Positions 9,338 to 18,200 of a stretch of DNA of 64,000 nt are shown here, piece after piece. The position numbers and the translations under genes are program-made. This DNA comes from DASUBN01 sp036000105 (GTDB lineage Bacteria; Pseudomonadota; Gammaproteobacteria; Natronospirales; REEB76): positions 5,679-69,678 of the forward strand of contig DASYGE010000015.1 in the NCBI GenBank assembly GCA_036000105.1, given 5' to 3'. Each line of letters begins with the position of its first letter. The stretch's first letter is position 1. The notes under the pieces were generated by a model. It saw only the letters and a program-made list of their open reading frames with translations, was not told the origin of the DNA and ran no database searches.

Positions 9338-9997
9338 TTGGATAAGTTTGAGCTCATCATCGGCAACAAGACCTACTCTTCTTGGTCCCTGCGCCCCTGG
9401 CTCGTGCTCAAGCATGTGGGTACGGTGTTCAGCGAGTCTCGGGTGGTCCTGTATGTGCCGGGATTCAAACGAGAGATCCTGCGCCATAGCGGCGCCGGCC
9501 GAGTGCCGGTACTGAAGCACGGAGCGCTCACCATCTGGGATTCCCTCGCCATCTGCGAATACCTGGCGGAGCAGTACCCCGATGCCCGGCTTTGGCCCGA
9601 GTCGGCGGAGGTGCGCGCCGAAGCCCGCAGTCTGAGCGCCGAGATGCACTCAGGCTTCAGCCTCATACGCAGTCTCATGCCCTTCAATTGCCGCGCCGAG
9701 GGGCGGCGCGTGATACGTGGACCAGACGTGGATGGCGAGATCGCGCGGGTGGAGGAGATCTGGAACAGCTGCCGCGGTCGGCATAAGACGGCTGGCCCCT
9801 GGCTGTTCGGCCGCTTCACCATCGCAGACGCCATGTACGCACCCGTGGCCCTGCGCTTCGTCACCTATGGCGTACAACTCAAGGGCGCAGCCCGGGAATA
9901 TATCGCCACCGTACAGGCCCATCTGCCGGTGCAGGAGTGGATCGCCGACGCGAGACAAGAGAAGGAGTTCATGGAATCCAGCGAAGTGGGCCGGTGA
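9338..9997 (+). CDS. Glutathione S-transferase family protein (TTG start)
   Basis: A 219-residue cytoplasmic protein with a thioredoxin-like N-terminal half (IGNKTYSSWSLRPWL, with GAGRVPVLKHG and the WDSLAICEYLAE glutathione-binding segment) and a helical C-terminal half ending in FTIADAMYAPVALRF. The YSSWSLRPWL opening is typical of one proteobacterial subfamily. The start is TTG, supported by GGAGAAAG 4-11 bases before it; no in-frame ATG would keep the fold. It lies 21 bases after the aldo/keto reductase. Its stop overlaps the next start in a GTGA. Confidence 0.92.
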   Translation: MDKFELIIGNKTYSSWSLRPWLVLKHVGTVFSESRVVLYVPGFKREILRHSGAGRVPVLKHGALTIWDSLAICEYLAEQYPDARLWPESAEVRAEARSLSAEMHSGFSLIRSLMPFNCRAEGRRVIRGPDVDGEIARVEEIWNSCRGRHKTAGPWLFGRFTIADAMYAPVALRFVTYGVQLKGAAREYIATVQAHLPVQEWIADARQEKEFMESSEVGR

Positions 9998-10500
9998 ACA
10001 CCGCTCCCGCTGCGCCGGGCATGCTCACGCCGGCGGAATACCAGCTCCTGGCGGCGCCAGCCCTGCAGGTGGCGGCGGAGATGGCCGCCCAGCGGGGCGA
10101 TCCCCACCTCTATAACGACATGGCCTCCATGTTGGCTCTGCTCGGCATGGTGAGCGCCCTGGTGCACGCCTATCTGGAAGACGAGGCCAAGCCTGGAGAT
10201 GCCTCGCCGCAGCCGGTGCTGGAAGCGGCACCTCTGGCGGTCACGGCCCTGGTGTTCACCGAATCAGGTCTTGAGGTCGCCGAGGTGGATGCCTGCCTCA
10301 AGGCCCTCAGCGTCGCCTACCTCCAGCTGTTGAAACTGGGCATCCTGGGTCCCCAGGATGCCTATGTGGAGAAGGCTTACAGGGAGTTGAGCCGGGGAGA
10401 GCGACCAGCGGGGGGCCAGAGCCTGAAGCAGGCCGCTTTCGCCATGGCCCGGGCCGTGGATGCCTGGGAGGCGTCCCGAGAAGAGGGAGCAAGGTCTTAA
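9994..10500 (+). CDS. Small hypothetical protein coupled to the glutathione transferase
   Basis: A predicted 168-residue, Ala/Leu-rich, mainly helical soluble protein without signal peptide or recognisable motif. Its GTG at 9994 overlaps the glutathione transferase stop by four bases, which argues for translational coupling. An ATG at 10021 is the alternative start. I do not recognise the family. The frame carries the same GC-rich codon bias as its neighbours, and the gene ends just before the lexA promoter. Confidence 0.72.
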   Translation: MNTAPAAPGMLTPAEYQLLAAPALQVAAEMAAQRGDPHLYNDMASMLALLGMVSALVHAYLEDEAKPGDASPQPVLEAAPLAVTALVFTESGLEVAEVDACLKALSVAYLQLLKLGILGPQDAYVEKAYRELSRGERPAGGQSLKQAAFAMARAVDAWEASREEGARS

Positions 10501-10513
10501 GGCCATCAATGGC

Positions 10514-10546
10514 TTGCAATCCAACTCTACCTGTATATAATCACAG
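10514..10546 (+). promoter_or_regulatory. lexA promoter with overlapping SOS box
   Basis: TTGCAA (10514-10519), a 16-base spacer and TATAAT (10536-10541) form a near-consensus sigma-70 promoter. CTGT-8-ACAG at 10531-10546 is an exact match to the LexA box core and covers the -10 element, so LexA should repress its own gene by blocking polymerase. The lexA ATG is 38 bases downstream. Confidence 0.9.
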
Positions 10547-10584
10547 AAGCTGTAATTTTAATCAGGTATAGGCAGGTTCACCCC

Positions 10585-11187
10585 ATGGACGATGTCACCC
10601 CACGTCAGCAGGAAATATTCGAGCTGATTCAGCGGGTTATAGACGAAACCGGCATGCCGCCCACTCGCGCCGAGATCGCCGACACCCTGGGATTTAAATC
10701 TCCCAATGCAGCCGAGGAACACCTCCGTGCCCTCGCCCGAAAGGGTATGATTACCTTACTGCCCGGCGCTGCCCGGGGAATCCGCATTACCGATCCTCCC
10801 GGTCTCCCGGTAGTCGGCCGGGTAGCGGCGGGCAGTCCTATTTTGGCGGAACAGCATCTGGAAGGCCGGGTGCGCATGGATCCGCGCCTCTTCCACCCTA
10901 AACCCGACTTCCTGCTGCGCGTGCGCGGCATGAGCATGCGCGACGCCGGCATCATGGACGGGGATTTGGTGGCGGTCAGCCGCTCGGCGGACGTGCGCAA
11001 CGGCCAGATCGTGGTGGCCCGCTTGGGGGACGAGGTGACGGTCAAGCGTTATCGCCTGCAGGGCCCGGAAGTGCACCTCCTGCCCGAAAACCCGGCTTTC
11101 AACCCCATCGTGGTGGATGTCCGCAGCCAGGAACTCCTGATCGAGGGAGTGGTGGTGGGGGTCATGCGGGATGCCCAGGTCCAATAG
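10585..11187 (+). CDS. lexA: LexA repressor, SOS response regulator
   Basis: Transcriptional repressor of DNA-damage genes that cleaves itself when RecA filaments form. The 200-residue protein has the winged-helix DNA-binding domain first (TPRQQEIFELI, then PTRAEIADTLGFKSPNAAEEHLRAL). Next come the Ala-Gly cleavage site in VAAGSPILAE, the catalytic Ser in RGMSMRDAGI and the catalytic Lys in EVTVKRYRLQ. Length and all functional residues match gammaproteobacterial LexA. An exact SOS box overlaps its promoter, showing autoregulation. It stands alone, with an A/T-rich promoter region before it and the kup leader after it. Confidence 0.97.
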   Translation: MDDVTPRQQEIFELIQRVIDETGMPPTRAEIADTLGFKSPNAAEEHLRALARKGMITLLPGAARGIRITDPPGLPVVGRVAAGSPILAEQHLEGRVRMDPRLFHPKPDFLLRVRGMSMRDAGIMDGDLVAVSRSADVRNGQIVVARLGDEVTVKRYRLQGPEVHLLPENPAFNPIVVDVRSQELLIEGVVVGVMRDAQVQ

Positions 11188-11204
11188 GCCTTTTTCGGCC
11201 GCCA

Positions 11205-11233
11205 CTGGCACGTAACTGCCTTTGGAGTATAAT
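11205..11233 (+). promoter_or_regulatory. Predicted sigma-70 promoter of the kup leader
   Basis: CTGGCA (11205-11210), a 17-base spacer and a perfect TATAAT (11228-11233) lie 18 bases after the lexA stop. Transcription would start near 11240, about 125 bases before the kup ATG, and run through the FNR-type box and a terminator hairpin. Confidence 0.6.
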
Positions 11234-11277
11234 TTCGCGCCCCTGACATGGGGTTTCTAGCGAACTTATTGATTTTA

Positions 11278-11291
11278 TTGATTTAAATCAA
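11278..11291. promoter_or_regulatory. FNR/Anr-type binding site upstream of kup
   Basis: TTGATTTAAATCAA is a perfect 14-base palindrome and an exact match to the FNR consensus TTGATnnnnATCAA. It sits 73 bases before the kup ATG and downstream of the TATAAT at 11228. Bound protein would therefore more naturally block than activate that promoter, although it could activate an unseen nearer start. Confidence 0.6.
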
Positions 11292-11305
11292 CCGAATTGA
11301 CCCTG

Positions 11306-11344
11306 CCGGCTGGTCCTCGCTTCGAGACCGGCCGGTTGTTTTTT
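11306..11344 (+). terminator. Intrinsic terminator 20 bases before kup
   Basis: CCGGCTGGTC (11306-11315) pairs with GACCGGCCGG (11326-11335) over ten bases with one G-U, followed by TTGTTTTTT. It is a strong terminator lying within the kup leader. It either ends lexA/leader transcripts or acts as an attenuator of kup. Confidence 0.85.
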
Positions 11345-11364
11345 GGGGATGGCAGCAGTCGCGC

Positions 11365-13371
11365 ATGTCGCATAGCAACGGACAGACCGGTACCGAGCCG
11401 CAGACCAGCCGCCGCAATGGCTACGGCAACGGGAATGGCGACGGCCACATGGATCGCAAACGCTTCTATGCCCTGGGCCTGGGTGCGCTCGGCGTGGTGT
11501 TCGGTGACATCGGCACGAGCCCCCTGTACACCCTCAGCAGCTGCTTCTCCGCCACCAACGGCCTCGCCATCACCCCTGAGAATGTCCTGGGTGTGCTGTC
11601 CCTCGTGTTCTGGTCTCTCGTCATCATCGTCTGTCTCAAGTACCAGTTGCTGGTGCTGCGTGCCGACAACAAGGGCGAGGGCGGCATCCTGGCGCTCCTG
11701 GCCTTGCTGGATCCCTGGGGCCGGCGTCATCGCCGGCGCGCCCGCCTGCTAATCGCCCTCGGCATCTTCGGCGCCGCGCTGTTGTACGGTGACGGCATGC
11801 TGACGCCGGCCATCTCGGTATTGAGCGCGGTGGAGGGTCTGCAGCTCGGCTCCGTGGCCCTGTCCCGCGCCCACATCATCCTCATCACAGTGGTGGTGCT
11901 GGTGGCCCTGTTCGCCATCCAGCGCAACGGCACCAACCGGGTCGGCGCGGTGTTCGGGCCCATCATGACCATATGGTTCATCGTGATCGCGGCGTTGGGC
12001 GTGAACGCGATCCTGCATTACCCGATGGTGTTCATGGCCCTCAATCCGGCTTATGCCCTGGGTTTCATCTTCCATCACGGCTTCGCCGACATCCTGGTGT
12101 TGGGCGCGGTGTTCCTGTGCGTCACCGGCGCGGAAGCCCTATATGCGGACATCGGCCATTTCGGCCGCGGTCCCATACGCCTGGCCTGGTTCTGGTACGT
12201 GATGCCCGCCCTGGTACTGAACTATCTCGGCCAGGGTGCTGCGCTGCTCGCCCATCCGGAGCAGGGCGCGCAACAGTTGTTCTACAGTCTTTCACCCGCC
12301 TGGTTCCTCTATCCCCTGGTGGCCCTGGCCACCATCGCCACGGTGATCGCCTCCCAGGCGGTCATCTCCGGTGCCTTCTCCCTCATGGGTCAGGCCATCC
12401 AATTCGGCCAGAGCCCACGCCTCACCATCGTTCGTACGTCCATGGACGAGAAGGGCCAGCTGTACGTGCCCGCCCTCAACTGGGTGCTGATGGTGGCGAC
12501 CATCGGCATCGTGCTGGGGTTCCGCACCTCCGACAACCTGGCCACCGCCTACGGCGTGGCGGTCAGTTCCACCATGGTCATCACCACGATCCTGATCTTC
12601 TTCGCCATGCGCGATCAGTGGAAGTGGAGCCCCTTGGCGGTCTATCCCATCACCGCCGGCCTGCTGGTGGTGGATCTGATGTTCTTCTTCGCCAACATCT
12701 ACAAGATCTGGGACGGCGGCTGGCTGCCGCTCCTGGTGGGCCTCATCGGCTTCACCATCATGTCTACCTGGAGCACGGGGCGCAGCAACCTGATAGAACG
12801 CTTGCGGGACAGCACCGAACCGCTGGACGTGTTCCTGGAGCACATCGCCCGGATCAAGCCGGTGCGCGTGCACGGTACCGCCATATTCATGGCCGCCCCG
12901 AACCTGGGCACTCCGCCCATGCTGCAACGGCATCTGGAGCTGAATCAGGTGCTGCATGAGCAGGTGGTGTTGCTGTCGGTGCTCACGGACGACGTGCCGC
13001 TGGTGCATCCGGCGCAACGTCTGGAGTTCCAGAAACTCGATCAAAGCTTCTATCGCATCAACGTGCATTACGGCTTCATGCAGATACCGAACATCCCCAA
13101 GGCCCTGAGCAAGGTGAAGAACTTCGGCCTGAACATCGACCCGGCCAGCGCCACGTATTACATCGGACGTGAGACCCTGGTCTCGGGCCTGAAGCACGCC
13201 CGTTCCATGTGGGCCTGGCGCGAGAAGCTGTTCGCTTTCCTGTCGCGCAACGCCCTCAGGGCCACGGATTTCTATCAGATACCGCCGGATCGCACCATGG
13301 AACTCGGCATCCGCCTGCAGCTCAACGACCTGCGCGTGCGCCGGGTCGCCCGCGGCGAAGACCGGCATTGA
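11365..13371 (+). CDS. kup: Kup-type low-affinity potassium transporter
   Basis: Proton-coupled K+ uptake protein of the inner membrane (KUP/HAK/KT family). The 668 residues begin with a 30-residue polar, Asn/Gly-rich extension not present in E. coli Kup. The family motif ALGVVFGDIGTSPLYT follows, then ADNKGEGGILALLALLD, YGDGMLTPAISVLSAVEG, about twelve membrane helices to residue ~475, and a soluble C-terminal domain of about 180 residues. An internal ATG at 11449 would remove the extension, but the ATG at 11365 has GGGGAT upstream and is kept. The gene lies directly behind an intrinsic terminator and an FNR-type box. dedA follows after 7 bases. Confidence 0.95.
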   Translation: MSHSNGQTGTEPQTSRRNGYGNGNGDGHMDRKRFYALGLGALGVVFGDIGTSPLYTLSSCFSATNGLAITPENVLGVLSLVFWSLVIIVCLKYQLLVLRADNKGEGGILALLALLDPWGRRHRRRARLLIALGIFGAALLYGDGMLTPAISVLSAVEGLQLGSVALSRAHIILITVVVLVALFAIQRNGTNRVGAVFGPIMTIWFIVIAALGVNAILHYPMVFMALNPAYALGFIFHHGFADILVLGAVFLCVTGAEALYADIGHFGRGPIRLAWFWYVMPALVLNYLGQGAALLAHPEQGAQQLFYSLSPAWFLYPLVALATIATVIASQAVISGAFSLMGQAIQFGQSPRLTIVRTSMDEKGQLYVPALNWVLMVATIGIVLGFRTSDNLATAYGVAVSSTMVITTILIFFAMRDQWKWSPLAVYPITAGLLVVDLMFFFANIYKIWDGGWLPLLVGLIGFTIMSTWSTGRSNLIERLRDSTEPLDVFLEHIARIKPVRVHGTAIFMAAPNLGTPPMLQRHLELNQVLHEQVVLLSVLTDDVPLVHPAQRLEFQKLDQSFYRINVHYGFMQIPNIPKALSKVKNFGLNIDPASATYYIGRETLVSGLKHARSMWAWREKLFAFLSRNALRATDFYQIPPDRTMELGIRLQLNDLRVRRVARGEDRH

Positions 13372-13378
13372 GGCATCC

Positions 13379-14011
13379 ATGTTAGGCAAACTCCTGGCGG
13401 GGCTCGCCGCCTTCATCATCGGCGTCATCTCCTCCCTGGGCTACGGCGGGATCGTGCTGCTCATGGCTATCGAGAGCGCCTGCATCCCCTTGCCATCGGA
13501 AGTCACCATGCCGTTCGCGGGTTATCTCGTCTTCCGCGGCGAACTCACGCTCTGGGGCGTGGCGCTCGCCGGCGCCGTGGGCTGCGTGCTGGGTTCGCTC
13601 GTCGCATATGCTGTCGGCGCCTGGGGCGGCCGGCCACTGGTGCAGAGATACGGCCGTTATGTGCTCATCTCCCATCGCGATCTGGATCTCGCAGACCGGT
13701 GGTTCGCGCGCCATGGCGACATCATCATCCTCATAGGGCGGCTCCTGCCGGTGGTGCGCACCTTCATCGCTTTCCCGGCGGGTGTCGCGCGCATGTCCTT
13801 GGGCAAGTTCATCGTCTACAGCTTCATCGGCTCGCTGATCTGGTGCTGGGCGCTCGCCTGGGTGGGTGAGCGGCTGGGCGAGCATTGGGACAGCCTGGGG
13901 CTGTACTTCCACCGCTTCGACGCCTTGATCGTCGCCGTCATCCTGGCGGGGGCCGTTTGGTGGATCTGGCGCCACCTCAGGCATCTCAAGGAGGATGCGG
14001 GCCATACTTGA
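13379..14011 (+). CDS. DedA family inner-membrane protein
   Basis: A 210-residue multi-pass protein of the DedA/SNARE-associated family, which supports envelope homeostasis and phospholipid (undecaprenyl phosphate or PE) translocation in other bacteria. Seen: the early acidic MAIESACIPLPSEVTMPFAGYL motif region, GSLVAYAVGAWGG, and the conserved Arg segment GRLLPVVRTFIAFPAGVARM, followed by a C-terminal membrane pair. The short gap after kup suggests one transcript. The substrate cannot be assigned from sequence. Confidence 0.92.
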   Translation: MLGKLLAGLAAFIIGVISSLGYGGIVLLMAIESACIPLPSEVTMPFAGYLVFRGELTLWGVALAGAVGCVLGSLVAYAVGAWGGRPLVQRYGRYVLISHRDLDLADRWFARHGDIIILIGRLLPVVRTFIAFPAGVARMSLGKFIVYSFIGSLIWCWALAWVGERLGEHWDSLGLYFHRFDALIVAVILAGAVWWIWRHLRHLKEDAGHT

Positions 14012-14036
14012 CAGATAGCCTTATATATCCGATAGT
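14008..14036 (+). promoter_or_regulatory. Promoter of the metF leader RNA
   Basis: A perfect TTGACA (14008-14013) overlapping the dedA stop codon, a 17-base spacer and GATAGT (14031-14036). The predicted start near 14043 is just before the first stem of the structured leader. Confidence 0.6.
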
Positions 14037-14044
14037 TACACCAT

Positions 14045-14159
14045 AGCGCCGATTTGAGACTCAGCTTGCGGGCGCTCTATAAATGCAGCTAAAGCGGGAT
14101 CGTCGTACGAACCTGCTTTAGCTCCCCATCTCTCTTGGGCCAAGCTGAGCGGGTTTTTT
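14045..14159 (+). ncRNA. Structured RNA leader or small RNA upstream of metF-metH
   Basis: Three pairings are visible. AGCGCC (14045-14050) pairs with GGCGCT (14071-14076). AGCTAAAGCGGG (14087-14098) pairs with CCTGCTTTAGCT (14112-14123). CTCAGCTTG (14060-14068), inside the first loop, is perfectly complementary to CAAGCTGAG (14141-14149), which is followed by CGGG and six T. The last pairing is either a pseudoknot with the first hairpin or a mutually exclusive long-range terminator stem. This is the architecture of a riboswitch or attenuator. It does not match the SAM-I, SAM-II or SAH riboswitch sequences I know. It could also be an independent small RNA, since metF starts 130 bases later. 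Confidence 0.55.
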
Positions 14160-14289
14160 GTTGCCCGGACCGTCGGGGTCCTGCAGCAGAAAGATCTCCA
14201 ATCATCGCCGTTTAAGTGACGTACTTGCAGGGCGATAGACGGTGGGCTCCATGGCCTACCGACTGCTAAAACGTCAGGAGCGCATCAGG

Positions 14290-15210
14290 ATGAATCCTCT
14301 TTCCACCGCCTGGGACCGGCATGCCTTCCCTGTGGTCCCAGCCATCTCCTTCGAGTTCTTCCCGCCCGGCGATGCCGCCATGGAACAGAAGCTGTGGCTG
14401 GCCCTGACGCGCCTGGCGCCGCTCTCACCGCGCTTCGTCTCTGTCACCTATGGCGCCGGTGGTTCCACCCGGGAGCGCACCCATGAGACCGTCACCGCCA
14501 TCCGTGAGCGCCTCAAGCTGCGCCCCGCCGCCCATCTCACCTGCGTAGGTTCCAGCCGCGAAGAGATAGACGACGTGGCCCGGCGTTACTGGCAGGCGGG
14601 CGTGCAGCACATCGTGGCCCTGCGGGGCGACGCCCCCGGGGGCGGAGCCTATGTCCCCCACCCCCAGGGTTACAGCTGCGCTGCGAAGCTGGTAGAGGGC
14701 CTGAAGCGGGTGGCGGATTTCGAGATCAGCGTCGCGGCCCACCCGGAGATGCACCCCGATGCGGCCTCCCTGGATGCGGACCTGGATAACCTGAAACGCA
14801 AGGTGGATGCGGGTGCCTGCCGCGCCATCACCCAGTACTTCTTCGACGTGGATGTCTATCTGCATTTCCGCGACCGGGCTGCAGCCCGGGGCATCAGCGT
14901 GCCCATCGTGCCGGGCATCCTGCCGGTCACCAACTTCAAGCAAGTGAAACAGTTCAGCGCCCGCTGCGGCGCCAGCGTGCCGCGCTGGCTCGCGGATTTA
15001 TTCGATGGTCTGGACGATGACCCGGAGACCCGCAAACTGGTGGCCGCCCATGTGGCGGGTCAGCAGTGTCGCATGCTGCAGGAGGAGGGTGTACAGGAAT
15101 TCCATTTCTACACGATCAATCGTCCGGAACTGACCCGCGCCATCTGCCGCCTGCTCGGAGTGCGTCCCGTCGCGGTGGCGGACGATACAGCCAGGGCCAC
15201 GGGGACCTGA
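14290..15210 (+). CDS. metF: Methylenetetrahydrofolate reductase
   Basis: FAD enzyme that reduces 5,10-methylene- to 5-methyl-tetrahydrofolate, the methyl donor for MetH encoded next. The 306-residue barrel opens with AISFEFFPPGDAAME (the catalytic Glu is in FEFFPP). It continues with VSVTYGAGGSTRERT, AHLTCVGSSREEI, IVALRGDAPGGG and ITQYFFDVDVYLHF, and ends with EFHFYTINRPELT. A GTG at 14242 would add 16 unrelated residues. The ATG at 14290 has AGGAG nine bases before it and begins close to the conserved domain. metH starts 6 bases after the stop. A structured RNA leader precedes the gene. Confidence 0.96.
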   Translation: MNPLSTAWDRHAFPVVPAISFEFFPPGDAAMEQKLWLALTRLAPLSPRFVSVTYGAGGSTRERTHETVTAIRERLKLRPAAHLTCVGSSREEIDDVARRYWQAGVQHIVALRGDAPGGGAYVPHPQGYSCAAKLVEGLKRVADFEISVAAHPEMHPDAASLDADLDNLKRKVDAGACRAITQYFFDVDVYLHFRDRAAARGISVPIVPGILPVTNFKQVKQFSARCGASVPRWLADLFDGLDDDPETRKLVAAHVAGQQCRMLQEEGVQEFHFYTINRPELTRAICRLLGVRPVAVADDTARATGT

Positions 15211-15216
15211 AGAATC

Positions 15217-18200
15217 ATGGACTGTCGCACCACACTTGAGCGGCTTCTGGCCGCACGCATCCTGATCCTGGATGGGGCCATGGGCACCATGATCCAGGCC
15301 CGCGACCTCACGGAGGAGGATTTCCGCGGCTGGCGCTTCGCTGCCCACGGCCGCGACCTCAAGGGCAACAACGATCTCCTGACCCTGACCCGTCCCGATG
15401 TCATCGCCGACATCCACCGGGCCTATCTGGATGCCGGTGCCGACATCCTCGAGACCAATACCTTCAACTCCACGGCGCCTTCCCAGGCGGACTACGGCAC
15501 CGAGGCCCTGGTCTATGAACTCAACCGGGAGGCGGCGCGGCTTGCGAAGGGGCTCACGCTGGAAGCAAGCGCGCGTACGCCGGAGCAGCCGCGTTTCGTG
15601 GCAGGCGTGCTCGGCCCCACCAGCCGCACGGCATCCATGTCGCCGGAAGTGAACGACCCGGGTTTCCGCAACGTCAGCTTCGACGAGTTGCGCGATACCT
15701 ATGCGGAAGCCATACGCGGCCTGTTGGATGGCGGTGCCGACATCCTAATGGTGGAGACCATATTCGATACCCTCAACTGCAAGGCAGCGCTCGCGGCCAT
15801 CGAGGAGCATTTCGAGGCTAGCGGCGTCCGCGTGCCGGTGATGATCTCCGCCACCATCACGGACTTGAGCGGCCGCACCCTCTCAGGCCAGACCCCCGAG
15901 GCGTTCTGGAACTCCGTGCGCCACGTGCAGCCTTTCAGCATCGGCCTCAATTGCGCCCTGGGTGCCGAGCAACTGCGGCCCTTCGTGCAGGAGCTTTCCG
16001 CCCTGGCCGATTGTTACGTCAGCTGCCATCCGAACGCTGGCCTGCCTAACGCCTTCGGCGGCTATGACGAGACACCCGCGCACATGGCGCGGCACATCGG
16101 CGAGTGGGCCGGCGAGGGGCTCATCAACATCGTGGGCGGCTGCTGCGGCACTACCCCGGAACATATCCGCGCCATCCGTACCGCGGCCGACAAGGCGCCG
16201 CGGCAGGTGCCGGTGCTCGAACCCAAGTGCCGCCTGAGCGGACTCGAGGCATTCAACATCGGGCCCGGCAACCTGTTCGTGAACGTGGGCGAACGCACCA
16301 ACGTCACCGGCTCCGCCAAGTTCAAGAAACTCGTGCTGGACGGCGATTTCGAGGCGGCCCTGGAAGTGGCCCGTGAACAGGTGCAGAACGGCGCCCAGGT
16401 CATAGACATCAACATGGACGAGGGCATGCTGGACGGCAAGGCCGCCATGGTGCGGTTCCTGCAGCTCATGGCCGCGGAACCGGACATCGTACGCGTACCC
16501 ATCATGCTGGACTCCTCCCGTTGGGAGATCATCGAGGCAGGCCTGAAGTGCGTGCAGGGCCGGTGCATCGTCAATTCCATCAGCCTCAAGGAGGGCGAGG
16601 AAGCCTTCCTGCGGCAGGGGCGACTCGCGCGACGCTATGGCGCGGCGGTGGTGGTCATGGCCTTCGACGAACAAGGCCAGGCGGACAACTTGGAGCGGCG
16701 CGTGGCCGTGTGCCGGCGGGCTTATGACCTCTTGACCACCAAACTCGGCTTCCCCGCCGAGGACATCATCTTCGACCCCAACATCTTCGCCGTAGGCACC
16801 GGCATCGAGGCCCACAACGCCTACGCTCTGGATTACATCCAGGCCGTGGCCGAGATAAAGAAACGCCTGCCGGGAGTGCTGGTGAGCGGCGGCGTGAGCA
16901 ACGTGTCGTTCTCGTTCCGCGGCAACCGCACCCTGCGGGAAGCCATGCATGCCGCGTTCCTGTATCACGCCATCCGTGCCGGCATGGATATGGGCATCGT
17001 CAACGCCGGCCAGCTGGCGGTCTATGAGGAGATACCCAAAGACTTGCTGGAGCATGTGGAGGACGTGCTACTCAACCGGCGTGAAGACGCCACCGAGCGG
17101 TTGCTCAAGCTCGCCGAGACCCTGGAGCAAGGCGGTGCCCGCCAAGCGGTGGATCTCGCCTGGCGCAAAGCACCCATCCATGAGCGCATGGTGCACGCCC
17201 TGGTGCAGGGCATCGCCGACTATATAGAAGAGGATACGGAGGAGGCGCGCCGCGCTGCGGTCCGTCCCCTGGACGTCATCGAAGGCCCGCTCATGGACGG
17301 CATGAACGTGGTGGGCGACCTGTTCGGTGAAGGCAAGATGTTCCTGCCCCAGGTGGTCAAGTCGGCACGGGTCATGAAGAAGGCCGTGGCCTACCTCACC
17401 CCCTACATAGAGAAAGAGAAGCAGGGCGGCGCCCGCTCCAAAGGCCGGATACTCATGGCCACGGTCAAGGGTGATGTGCACGATATCGGTAAGAACATCG
17501 TGGGCATCGTCCTGCAGTGCAACAACTATGAAGTGCTGGATCTCGGCGTGATGGTGTCGGCTCAGAAGATATTGGACACGGCACGGGCTGAGAACGTGGA
17601 TCTCATCGGACTGTCGGGCCTCATCACGCCTTCTCTGGATGAGATGGCCCACGTGGCGAAGGAGATGCAGCGGGAGAACTTCTCGGTGCCGCTGCTGATA
17701 GGCGGCGCCACCACCTCCCGTGCCCATACCGCGGTCAAGATCGCACCCCACTACGCGGGCCCCGTGAGCTACGTGAAAGATGCTTCACGGGCCGTGGGTG
17801 TGGCCGCGAGCCTCCTGGGGGCGAACCGCGCCGATGTGATCAAGGCTATCGAGACCGAATACGCACAGCTGCGGGCCGATCATCTGAATCGCGGCCAGGA
17901 AGAGCGCTTGCTCAGTCTTGAGCAGGCCAGGGCCAACCGCATACCTGTGGACTGGAAAGGCTATCTGCCGCCTGCACCCAAGGGTCTAGGCGTGGAAGTC
18001 TTGAGCGACTACCCCTTGGAAGTCCTGCGCTCGTATATAGATTGGACGCCTTTCTTCCATGCCTGGCAGATGAAGGGCAGCTATCCCAAGATCCTGGACG
18101 ATCCGGAGAAAGGCGAGACCGCCCGCAAGCTGCTCAAGGACGCCGAAGCCATGCTCGACCGGGTGATCGCGGAGCGCTGGCTCACGGCCCGGGCGGTCTA

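Noticed and set aside
14045..14159. SAM or SAH riboswitch assignment for the metF leader
   Set aside because: The conserved cores of the SAM-I, SAM-II and SAH classes are not present; kept as an unassigned structured RNA.
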